NCBI GenBank assembly: GCA_902525585.1
Contig: CABZHQ010000001.1
Span: 1 to 64,000, forward strand
Source of the DNA: an uncultured Prochlorococcus sp.
GTDB taxonomy: Bacteria > Cyanobacteriota > Cyanobacteriia > PCC-6307 > Cyanobiaceae
Direction: 5' to 3'
DNA length: 64,000 nt
In this document: in pieces, positions 27,909-36,248 of the stretch
Layout: each line of letters opens with the position of its first letter
Numbering within the stretch: position 1 is the first letter of the stretch
The notes under the pieces: model-generated
The model's database searches: none
Told to the model about the DNA's origin: nothing
What the model saw: the letters and a program-made list of their open reading frames with translations, nothing else
Translations under genes and position numbers: made by a program

Positions 27909-28168
27909 TTTAAAATCCCATTGCAATACTGCCATTAAGTCAATTCTAGGGCATGACAAAAGCACCCGTTAAAACTTCTATTTCAAAGGTTGAGGCAACC
28001 AGTATTGTTGTTAAATTCTGAGCTGAATAAATATTTCCTGTATTAGTCCTATACAGAAACTGATATTAATTAGACATTTTCTGATATTTTTCTTTGAAAT
28101 TACTTGTCTTTATTGATTTTTGTTTATAAAAATGTAGTTATCGGCACAAATTTTGAAACTTAAATATT

Positions 28169-29281
28169 TTGGGATCATATAAAGTAAAAACCTTACATAA
28201 GGAAAAATCATTTTCTTTTTCAAGAATCGGACCCGATATTTACGGCTCCACTCATCCTCAGAATTTATTATCTGAAATAAAGGAAAGAGCGGAATTTTTA
28301 TATGAGTTATTGGACAGGCATGTAATTTCCATAGACCCCTTTAGTAAAGATTGTCTTCTACAACTTTTTAGGCTCGCAGCAAAATTTGAAAGTAATCCAA
28401 ACAGATATATTTCCCATAACAGTCCCCTCAAGGGAAAGATACTCATAAATGCCTTTTATGAACCAAGCACCAGGACAAGATTATCGTTTGACAGCGCATG
28501 GCACAGGCTGGGTGGCGATTCAATAAATATCACCGATAAAAGTTCCACTGGAATTGCCAAGGGAGAAACCCATCTGGATATTGCTCATATGTTTAATAAT
28601 TACGGTGACTGCATTGTCCTTAGAGAAAGTGACAATGAGGCGATTTTTGAAATGACAAAATCATTGAGAATTCCAATAATCAATGCTGGTAACGGAATCG
28701 ATGAACATCCCACTCAGGCGATGTCAGATCTTTATACAATTTTTAAATGGAGACCGCATCTGGTTAACAAATCAATTGATGATAGTGAAAAAATAACTAT
28801 TGGTATTATTGGAGTTCCATCACGCATGAGAACAGTCAGATCTCTTCTGAAATTATTCTGCAAGTTTTCATATTTCATAAAAAAAATTATTGTCATTTAC
28901 GATGACAAATCCATCGATCAGAACGATCTATTTGATGAAGGCCAGCTGGAACAACTTATTGAATCTGGTCTAAAGATTGAGCTGGAGAAGGACATGCATA
29001 AAGTATTGCCTTCTCTGGACGTTACCTATATAAATGCAATTGCATGGGTGGGAGAAAATTATGAGGTTCATGGAAGTGCATTTAAATTGCACAGTGAGTT
29101 GCCATTTAAAAAAGATTCCATAATATTGCATCCACTTGCTCGTGGCCCTGAATTGTCAACATCACTTGATCAGACCTCAAAAAATTGGTATTTTGCTCAG
29201 TCAAGAGGAGCAGTATTTGTAAGAATGGCATTACTTACCTGTCTGATGGATAGAACAACAAGAGTAATGGATGTCATTTAA
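28169..29281 (+). CDS. ATCase-like carbamoyltransferase with altered acceptor site, 370 aa
   Basis: Aspartate/ornithine carbamoyltransferase superfamily member, closest in pattern to PyrB. The carbamoyl-phosphate residues are intact: STRTR (100-104), Ser126 and Lys131 in SSTGIAKGET, HPTQ (180-183), Arg221 and HPLAR (321-325). The acceptor site differs: where E. coli PyrB has Arg229-x-Gln231 this protein reads Ala290-Ile-Ala292. A roughly 60-residue N-terminal extension is present. The start is TTG 28169. Two lines of sequence (28441-28560) are about 43% G+C by my count, higher than surrounding genes. The next gene, an AsnB-like amidotransferase, follows after 4 bases. It is probably not the housekeeping pyrB. 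Confidence 0.88.
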   Translation: MGSYKVKTLHKEKSFSFSRIGPDIYGSTHPQNLLSEIKERAEFLYELLDRHVISIDPFSKDCLLQLFRLAAKFESNPNRYISHNSPLKGKILINAFYEPSTRTRLSFDSAWHRLGGDSINITDKSSTGIAKGETHLDIAHMFNNYGDCIVLRESDNEAIFEMTKSLRIPIINAGNGIDEHPTQAMSDLYTIFKWRPHLVNKSIDDSEKITIGIIGVPSRMRTVRSLLKLFCKFSYFIKKIIVIYDDKSIDQNDLFDEGQLEQLIESGLKIELEKDMHKVLPSLDVTYINAIAWVGENYEVHGSAFKLHSELPFKKDSIILHPLARGPELSTSLDQTSKNWYFAQSRGAVFVRMALLTCLMDRTTRVMDVI

Positions 29282-29285
29282 ATAG

Positions 29286-31298
29286 ATGTGTGGAATAGGG
29301 GGGGTTTTTAATAAATCAAAAGATAAATCTGTTGTACCTCAGATTCTTGTAAATATGGCTGCTATTCAAAGCCATCGTGGACCGGACGGTTTCGGATATA
29401 AATTATCAGATGATGCTTCTGTAGGGTTTTGTCATGCAAGACTATCAATAATAGATTTGAATGAAAATCGAGCTAGACAACCTTTTATTGGAGGTGCTGA
29501 AAATAATATTTTGATGGCACATAACGGTGAATTTTATGACTTTCAAAGAATCAGGGCTGATCTTGTTGCTCAGGGCGTAAGCTTTTCTTCAAAAAGTGAT
29601 TCGGAAATATTGCTTAGACTTTATGAGAAATATGGCATTGATGAGTCATTATCTTATCTGAGAGGAGAATTTGCCTTTTCGTTGTTTGATGCAGATCAGG
29701 ATTGTCTTTATCTCGTAAGAGATCGATTTGGGATTAAACCTCAATACTGGATTGAGACCGATGATTCCTTAATATTTGGCTCTGAATTAAAAGTACTATT
29801 TGCCCATCCATCAGTTGAAAGGAAATTTACGGGAGAAGGATTGGTTCATCAACTGATGCAGGTTATGGTCCCTGGCTCTACGGCATTTGCAGGTGTTAAA
29901 CAAGTTAAGCCTGGATATATTCTTAAGGTCAAAAGATTAAATAATAAATTTCAGATAACAGAGGAAAAGTTCTGGGATATAAATTTCCCAAAGAAAAACG
30001 CTTATCAAAGAGAAAAAAGTGAAGAATATTTTATTGAAAATATTAGAAAAGAATTGTTGAGAGCTGTAGAATTAAGAATGGTCGCTGATGTTCCTGTCGG
30101 CTGTTATTTATCCGGTGGAATTGATAGTTGCTCAATTTTAGGATTGGCTTCTGCCATAAGTCAAAAATCAGTAAAGGCATTCACGATTGGTTTCAGTGAT
30201 GAAAGATATGATGAAACTTCAATAGCAAAAGAGATGGCTGTCGCCACAAATGCAGATCATGAGATTTTAAAAATAAATGGGGATGATCTTTATGGGAATT
30301 TTGAAAAGGTTCTATGGTTTACTGAAAGATCTATTTATAACACCCTTGCAATTGCCAAATACCTTATGAGCAAAAGAGTGAATGAGCTTGATTATAAGGT
30401 CGTTATGACAGGAGAGGGTTCAGATGAATTGTTTGGTGGCTATCCCGCTTTTAGAAAAGATATGTATACCTATGGGGTAGGGATTTCTAATGCAGATTCT
30501 GAGAATCTTAAAGAAAATCTAGAAAATTCAAATGATATTTTCAAGGGTGCGATGCTAGCTAATGAAGAGATAAGTAATCAATCTTTCAAGGAATTCTTAG
30601 GATTTACGCCGAGTTGCCTTCAACCTTGGCTTGCATGTGAAACTTATGCAAAAAGTCTAGTCTCAAGTAAATATAAAGAGTTAACGGAAAATTATGATCC
30701 TGGAGCAGCAATTTTTGGAGAACTTGATCTTGAACAGTTAGAAGATAGATACGCAATTGATCAGGCTCAGTACGTTTGGATGAAGACTATGCTTGAGGGC
30801 CAAATTCTCACATGGGGAGGAGATAGAGTGGATATGTCAAATTCAATGGAGGCAAGACCTGCATTTTTAGATCATTACCTAGCTGAAGCTGCTGTTGCTG
30901 TTCCCCCTGAATTAAGGATTAAAGACAATGTCGAGAAGTATGTTTTAAGAGAAGCCATGTCAGGATTGCTGCCTGAATCATTATATAAACGTGAAAAATT
31001 TCCTTTTATGGCTCCCCCTTCCCATGCAGATAAAGATAATTTAAGTTCTATGCAGGAAATTGTGGATGAGTTTTTAAGTCCTGAGAGGATAAGAGAATTT
31101 GGAATCTTGGATGAAACAGAAGTAAATAATTTGCTGAATAAATTTTTTAGTTCAGAGCTTGATGCCTCAGAAAAAGTACAATTGGATGCAATAATCAATC
31201 ATCTTTTAAGCGTTCAGATCTTATATAAGATTTTTATAATTGAAGATATCCCAGATAAGGCTCAAAAGTTGGCTGATAATTTGGGTTGGAAAGTTTGA
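29286..31298 (+). CDS. asnB: Glutamine-dependent asparagine synthetase-like amidotransferase, 670 aa
   Basis: AsnB-family enzyme that hydrolyses glutamine and transfers ammonia to an acyl-adenylate. Cys2 is the glutaminase nucleophile (MCGIGGVF); SHRGPDGFG and the loop AHNGEFYDFQ shape the glutamine site. The synthetase part has the PP-loop YLSGGIDSCS (about 275-284), TGEGSDELFGGYP, and the late EAMSGLLPESLYKREKFPF. At 670 residues it is about 115 longer than E. coli AsnB, like the variants found in biosynthetic clusters. Whether the acceptor is aspartate or another carboxylate is not determined. It is in the same transcription unit as the carbamoyltransferase. Confidence 0.9.
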   Translation: MCGIGGVFNKSKDKSVVPQILVNMAAIQSHRGPDGFGYKLSDDASVGFCHARLSIIDLNENRARQPFIGGAENNILMAHNGEFYDFQRIRADLVAQGVSFSSKSDSEILLRLYEKYGIDESLSYLRGEFAFSLFDADQDCLYLVRDRFGIKPQYWIETDDSLIFGSELKVLFAHPSVERKFTGEGLVHQLMQVMVPGSTAFAGVKQVKPGYILKVKRLNNKFQITEEKFWDINFPKKNAYQREKSEEYFIENIRKELLRAVELRMVADVPVGCYLSGGIDSCSILGLASAISQKSVKAFTIGFSDERYDETSIAKEMAVATNADHEILKINGDDLYGNFEKVLWFTERSIYNTLAIAKYLMSKRVNELDYKVVMTGEGSDELFGGYPAFRKDMYTYGVGISNADSENLKENLENSNDIFKGAMLANEEISNQSFKEFLGFTPSCLQPWLACETYAKSLVSSKYKELTENYDPGAAIFGELDLEQLEDRYAIDQAQYVWMKTMLEGQILTWGGDRVDMSNSMEARPAFLDHYLAEAAVAVPPELRIKDNVEKYVLREAMSGLLPESLYKREKFPFMAPPSHADKDNLSSMQEIVDEFLSPERIREFGILDETEVNNLLNKFFSSELDASEKVQLDAIINHLLSVQILYKIFIIEDIPDKAQKLADNLGWKV

Positions 31299-31391
31299 AT
31301 TCGTTCTTAAATTAATTTCTGAAAAGGTGTAAACCAATACAGGTTTTATTTAGAAAATAAGCGACCTTAATTAGGCTTAAGTAATAGACGT

Positions 31392-32669
31392 ATGAGCTAT
31401 AGCACTGGGTTAAACATCCTAGAGCCACAGGTAATAAATAGGGAAAGAATCCAAGAATTAATAAATTCTTTTTCTTCAATCGGAGCTTCTGAGAATGGCT
31501 CTGTTACAAGAAGAGGTTTTTCAGATGAAGATATATATGCAAGAAATTTTTTTATGAAAACCCTTAAAGACTTAGGTTTAAAAATAAGAATAGATACTGC
31601 AGGAAATATTATTGCAAGATTAGATGGTCATGATAATAGTTTACCTCCAATTGTTACTGGATCTCATCTCGACACTGTTCCAAAGGGAGGTAAGTACGAC
31701 GGAACTTTAGGAGTAATTGCAGGAATTGAAATCGCTTTTTTCCTTCAGGAAAATGACATTAAATTAAATAGACCATTTGAAATAATTGTTTTTGCTGATG
31801 AAGAATCGACAATGATTGGTTGTAAAGGCTTTACAGGTAATTTATCCGTAAACGAAGAAGATTTTATTACCAGTAATTCTTGTTCAATAATTGATAATCT
31901 TTCTAGGATTGGTGGAAATTGGCTTGAGATTAAAAGTGCGACAAGAAGTAAAAAAGATATATTCGCTTTTCTTGAATTACATGTTGAACAGGGAAAGGTT
32001 TTAGAAGATGGTGGTTTGGATATCGGAATTGTTAATGGAATAGTAGGTCAAAAAAGAATAACGGTTAAGGTTATAGGCCAGGCAAATCATGCAGGAACTA
32101 CACCGATGTCAAATAGAAATGACGCACTTTTGGCCGCCTCTAAAATTATTGTTGGCATTGAACAGATTGCTAAAACTACTTCTGAAAGTTCAGTCGCAAC
32201 AGTTGGCAAATTGAAATTACATCCAAATACGGCAAATGTTATTCCAGGAGAGGCAGTATTCACTATAGATATGAGAGATTTGGATGAAGATGTAATTGGG
32301 AAAATGAGTTTAAGAATTGAGAATCTATGCTCAGAAATTCAAGAAGTTACTGGATGCGTAGTACAGATAGAACCTCAATTTGAAGTGATTCCCACTAAGT
32401 CATGCCCTAAATTAGTGAGATCTTCATTTCATCAATCTGAAAAGTTGGGATTTAAAACCGGAATCTTACCAAGCAAAGCGAGTCACGACTCACAAGAAAT
32501 AGGTAGGATTTGTCCTATGGTTATGATCTTTGTCCCAAGTAGGAATGGTCTGAGTCATTCCTATAAGGAATATACTTCTCTTGATCAATGCGCTAATGGT
32601 ATTGAGGTTTTATTGAATACAATATTTTCCATTGATAAGAATTTTTTAGACAAGCCTCTAATAATATAA
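31392..32669 (+). CDS. M20-family N-carbamoyl-L-amino acid / allantoate-type amidohydrolase
   Basis: Zinc-dependent hydrolase of the hyuC/amaB/allC group, which cleaves N-carbamoyl compounds to amine, CO2 and ammonia. Metal ligands are visible: His92 and Asp103 (SHLDTVPKGGKYDG), Glu138 (ADEEST), His197 (ELHVEQGK) and His389 (GLSHSYKE). The lid-domain segment NHAGTTPMSNRNDAL (from residue 232) is a group hallmark. It lies 93 bases after the asnB-like gene on the same strand and abuts a DUF1028 gene. The substrate could be N-carbamoyl amino acid, beta-ureidopropionate or allantoate; I see no allantoin pathway nearby. Confidence 0.9.
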   Translation: MSYSTGLNILEPQVINRERIQELINSFSSIGASENGSVTRRGFSDEDIYARNFFMKTLKDLGLKIRIDTAGNIIARLDGHDNSLPPIVTGSHLDTVPKGGKYDGTLGVIAGIEIAFFLQENDIKLNRPFEIIVFADEESTMIGCKGFTGNLSVNEEDFITSNSCSIIDNLSRIGGNWLEIKSATRSKKDIFAFLELHVEQGKVLEDGGLDIGIVNGIVGQKRITVKVIGQANHAGTTPMSNRNDALLAASKIIVGIEQIAKTTSESSVATVGKLKLHPNTANVIPGEAVFTIDMRDLDEDVIGKMSLRIENLCSEIQEVTGCVVQIEPQFEVIPTKSCPKLVRSSFHQSEKLGFKTGILPSKASHDSQEIGRICPMVMIFVPSRNGLSHSYKEYTSLDQCANGIEVLLNTIFSIDKNFLDKPLII

Positions 32670-33356
32670 ATGACATTTTCAATTATTGGTTTTGATCCTT
32701 TAAAAAATAGATTTGGTGTTGCAGTTTCTTCTTGTCATATAGCTGTTGGCTCAACAGTTTCATTTGTTAGATCACAGGTTGGTGCTGTTGCAACTCAGGG
32801 ACAAACTAATCCTTATTTAGGATTAAGAAGTCTTGAATTACTCCAATCCTGCTCTGATTCAAAAATTGTTTTGGAAGATTTAATTAAAGAAGATTTTGGC
32901 AGGGGAAAAAGACAGGTTCACTTAATTGATAAGTATGGGATAAGCGCATGCTGGACAGGTCAAGAATGTTTTCAGACAAGCGGACATATAAGTGGAGAAA
33001 ACTTTTCTGTAGCTGGCAATTTTCTAGAGAATATTGAAGTTCTTGAGGTGATGGCTGATGTTTTTAAACAAAGTGATCCAAATATCAAATTAGGGAAAAG
33101 ACTACTTGATGCTCTTAATGCAGGAGAAAATATAGGTGGAGATAGACGAAGCCCCCGTTCAACCTCAAGCGCCTTAAAGGTAAGCGGAGAACTAGGCTTT
33201 CCCCTTTTAGACCTTAGAGTTGATTATCATGATTCTTCTGTAGATGAACTAATTAGAATTTATAGACATAGTCAAAGTGAATGGGCTCAGGAATGGAGAG
33301 ATTCAATGAATGACTTGCCTGAAATGAATATGAAACGAGAATTTAGAGTGGCATAA
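32670..33356 (+). CDS. DUF1028 family Ntn-hydrolase-like protein, 228 aa
   Basis: DUF1028 proteins have an Ntn-hydrolase-type fold and unknown activity. The N-terminus MTFSIIGFDPLKNRFGVAVS, followed by AVGSTVSFVRSQVGAVATQG, and the later GNFLEN and GGDRRSPRSTSSAL segments, are the family signatures. The gene begins one base after the stop of the M20 hydrolase, so the two proteins are almost surely made together. In other bacteria DUF1028 genes are also met near amidohydrolases (from memory). It may act on the hydrolase product or a related amide. Confidence 0.85.
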   Translation: MTFSIIGFDPLKNRFGVAVSSCHIAVGSTVSFVRSQVGAVATQGQTNPYLGLRSLELLQSCSDSKIVLEDLIKEDFGRGKRQVHLIDKYGISACWTGQECFQTSGHISGENFSVAGNFLENIEVLEVMADVFKQSDPNIKLGKRLLDALNAGENIGGDRRSPRSTSSALKVSGELGFPLLDLRVDYHDSSVDELIRIYRHSQSEWAQEWRDSMNDLPEMNMKREFRVA

Positions 33357-33442
33357 AGTTTAAAGATAAAAGACTTTGCTTGTAATTTCAGCATCCAATA
33401 GTCGTAAGAAATCGTTAGTTAGGTGACTTTTAATATTCACTT

Positions 33443-34672
33443 TTATCCAATACTTACGTATTTTTTCCCTTTTTTAATTTCTTGCTCAACAAAAAGTCTG
33501 GCCCAATTGTCTACTTCAAGAATATCCTCCAATTCGGGACTCAAATTCAAATTCTCCATATGTGATTCACAAGCTTTACTTATAAATGTTGGAATTTCTT
33601 GAAAAGAAATTTTTTCTTTGAGGAATTGTTCAACAGCCATTTCATTAGCAGCATTTAAGACTGCAGGCATAGTCCCAGAAGATTTCCCTGCAGCATAGGC
33701 AAGTCCCATGCATGGATATTTAAACTCGTCTGGTTCTTTAAAAGTTAATTTTCCAATTTCACTTAGGTTTAATCTTTTCCAATTTGTTTTAAATCTTTCA
33801 GGCCAACTCATCGCATATAAAATGGGTAGTTTCATATCTGGCCAACCTAATTGAGCTAATACTGAAGAATCTTCCATCTCAATCATTGAATGAATAATAC
33901 TTTGAGGGTGGATAACTATTTCGATATTTTCGTAAGAGGTCCCAAATAAATAATGAGCTTCTATAACTTCTAATCCTTTATTCATAAGAGTTGCGGAATC
34001 TACAGTTATTTTTTTTCCCATATCCCAATTAGGATGTGAAGTCGCATCTTCCACTGTGACATGCTTTAAATCCTCAACGGCCCAATCTCTGAAAGCACCA
34101 CCAGAAGCTGTTAAATGTATGGCTTTTAAACCCTTAGGCATCTCTCCTGTTGAAAAATCTGCATTTTTATAATTAGGTAATCCTTGTAAACATTGAAAGA
34201 TAGCAGAGTGTTCTGAATCAGCAGGTAAAAGCCTACTATTATTTTTCTTTAATGCAGGAATAACAATTGGTCCTGCCGCAATTAAAGTTTCTTTGTTAGC
34301 GAGTGCAATATTTTTCCCCGCATTAATCGCTGACATTGTTGGAATTAAGCCTGCACAGCCTACTATCCCTGTTACAACAGTATCTGCCTTATCCCATGCT
34401 GAAACTGCGTTAATCCCCTGCTTTCCACCTAAAACCAAGGGAGCATCATCCAAATCTAAGTTATTAATATTATCTTTTAAATCTTTTATAAGACTCTCAT
34501 CCTCAATTGCAACTACCTCTGGTTTATGTGTTTTAACTTGTTCAGTTAATAAATTAATATTTCTTCCTGCAGAAAGAGCTACGGCTTTAAACTTATCAGG
34601 CTGCTCACTAGCTATTTCGAGAGTTTGAGTCCCAATTGAACCAGTAGAACCAAGCACAGTAATGTATTTCAA
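33443..34672 (-). CDS. dxr: 1-deoxy-D-xylulose 5-phosphate reductoisomerase
   Basis: Second step of the MEP isoprenoid pathway, making 2-C-methyl-D-erythritol 4-phosphate. NADPH binding: [14 protein letters not shown] (residues 8-21). Catalytic region: [13 protein letters not shown], then [10 protein letters not shown] and [21 protein letters not shown], with the metal-binding DSEHSAI earlier. 409 aa is normal. Last gene of the minus-strand run polA-cysS-dxr, though the 82-base gap to cysS may hold its own promoter. Confidence 0.97.
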   Translation of the reverse strand: MKYITVLGSTGSIGTQTLEIASEQPDKFKAVALSAGRNINLLTEQVKTHKPEVVAIEDESLIKDLKDNINNLDLDDAPLVLGGKQGINAVSAWDKADTVVTGIVGCAGLIPTMSAINAGKNIALANKETLIAAGPIVIPALKKNNSRLLPADSEHSAIFQCLQGLPNYKNADFSTGEMPKGLKAIHLTASGGAFRDWAVEDLKHVTVEDATSHPNWDMGKKITVDSATLMNKGLEVIEAHYLFGTSYENIEIVIHPQSIIHSMIEMEDSSVLAQLGWPDMKLPILYAMSWPERFKTNWKRLNLSEIGKLTFKEPDEFKYPCMGLAYAAGKSSGTMPAVLNAANEMAVEQFLKEKISFQEIPTFISKACESHMENLNLSPELEDILEVDNWARLFVEQEIKKGKKYVSIG

Positions 34673-34754
34673 TTTTCTCTGATATTTCTAATATCTTCCC
34701 ATTTAAAGGTGTATTTAAAAAACAAAAATTTCAAATTGGTTTTTTTCTTAAAAT

Positions 34755-36224
34755 TTAGATCCTTATCCATGTAGTTATTTCCTTTGATTGATCAATAACT
34801 TCAATACCTTTTTCGTTTAACAAATTCCTTATTTCATCGGCCTTCGTATAATCCTTTTCCTTTTTTGCTTTCAATCTTTCATTAATGAGCGTTGATATTT
34901 CTTCTTCTGTTATTTTACTTTCTTTTACTAAAACCTCTTTTTTAAGACCCAGTACCTCAGTCAACTTTTCAAGAGTTTTAAAATTCTCAAGTAGAAAGAA
35001 TTTTTCATTTAGGTTTATTTTAAAACCTTCGACCCTTTGAAATTGGTTTAAAAAGTTTTTTAATGGTTTTGCTAAATCGTAAATAATTGCAATAGCGCCT
35101 GCTGTATTAAGGTCATTTCCAAGAGCCTCAGAAAATTTAAGCTTTTTTTGAGATAATTCAAAGCTTATTTTCTCTTTATATTTTTCTTCGATATATTCAT
35201 TTTTATCAATAGATCTAAAAGTACCTTTTGTAAGATCCATAAAAGAAAGGGCTACATTAATGTTTTTCCAAGCTTCTGAAGCACTCCTTAAAGCTTCTTC
35301 AGTAAAATCAAGTGGTTTTCTATAATTCACAGTCATAACAAAATATCTCAAAGTCATAGGGCTTATACCTGAATTAATTAGCTCTCTGATAGTTTTAAAA
35401 TTTTTCAGGGATTTACTCATCTTTTGTCCATTTACATTGACCATCCCATTGTGTAACCAATAGTTCGCTAGCTTTTTGCCATTGGCTGCTTCTGATTGGG
35501 CAATTTCATTCTCATGATGTGGAAAAATCAAATCAGAACCACCTAAATGGATATCAATAGTATCTCCTAATTCATCTTTTACCATCGCCGAACATTCAAT
35601 ATGCCATCCTGGCCTACCTTTCCCCCATGGCGAATCAAAAAATGGCTCATCATCTTTGGCTTTTTTCCATAGTGCAAAATCTTGCGGATTAAGTTTTTTA
35701 CTATTTTCATCATTAGCCATTCTTCCTTGCTGATTGATATTTTGTTCTTGTATATTTTGATTACTTAGCTTTCCATAATTTTTATTTTTAAAAACAGAAT
35801 AATAAACATCTCCATCCCTAGAGTATGCGTAACCTTTGTCCTCAAGGATTGTTATAAAGGAGCAGATATTGCAAATATGATTCGTTGCTCTTGGCATACT
35901 ATCCGGACGCATTATTCCTAAAGAATCCATATCTTTATGAAATTCAATAATATTTTTTTCAGATACTTCCTTCATTGAACTGCTTTCTTCTTTAGCTCTT
36001 TTTAAGATCTTGTCATCAATATCTGTAAAATTTTGAACATACTTCACTTTGAAATCATTGTAAATTAAAAATCTTCTCAATACATCCCAAGCTATATAAC
36101 TTCTGGCATGACCAAGATGACATAAATCATAAACAGTTACTCCACAACAATAAATTTTTACTACATCATCAATAGGCTTAAAAACCTCAACTTTTTTGCT
36201 TAAAGTATTAAAAAGTTTGATCAT
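34755..36224 (-). CDS. cysS: Cysteinyl-tRNA synthetase
   Basis: Class I synthetase charging tRNA-Cys. Zinc/cysteine site begins with CCGVTVYD; the HIGH motif appears as HLGHARSY (about residues 37-44); WHIECSAM and FPHHENEIAQSEA carry the other zinc ligands; and the KMSKS loop is QKMSKSLKNF. 489 residues is normal. The segment SNQNIQEQNINQQGRM (mid-protein) is a polar insertion. Spaced 24 bases from polA. Confidence 0.97.
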   Translation of the reverse strand: MIKLFNTLSKKVEVFKPIDDVVKIYCCGVTVYDLCHLGHARSYIAWDVLRRFLIYNDFKVKYVQNFTDIDDKILKRAKEESSSMKEVSEKNIIEFHKDMDSLGIMRPDSMPRATNHICNICSFITILEDKGYAYSRDGDVYYSVFKNKNYGKLSNQNIQEQNINQQGRMANDENSKKLNPQDFALWKKAKDDEPFFDSPWGKGRPGWHIECSAMVKDELGDTIDIHLGGSDLIFPHHENEIAQSEAANGKKLANYWLHNGMVNVNGQKMSKSLKNFKTIRELINSGISPMTLRYFVMTVNYRKPLDFTEEALRSASEAWKNINVALSFMDLTKGTFRSIDKNEYIEEKYKEKISFELSQKKLKFSEALGNDLNTAGAIAIIYDLAKPLKNFLNQFQRVEGFKINLNEKFFLLENFKTLEKLTEVLGLKKEVLVKESKITEEEISTLINERLKAKKEKDYTKADEIRNLLNEKGIEVIDQSKEITTWIRI

Positions 36225-36248
36225 TTTAAATTAAGTATTTCATAAGGT

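Noticed and set aside
27966..28168. A riboswitch (TPP or cobalamin type) before the carbamoyltransferase gene
   Set aside because: The conserved CTGAGA or GCCACTG blocks are absent; only an ordinary A+T-rich leader is seen.
28169..29281. Calling the carbamoyltransferase the housekeeping pyrB
   Set aside because: It lacks the Arg-x-Gln aspartate motif, has an N-terminal extension and sits in an amidotransferase block.
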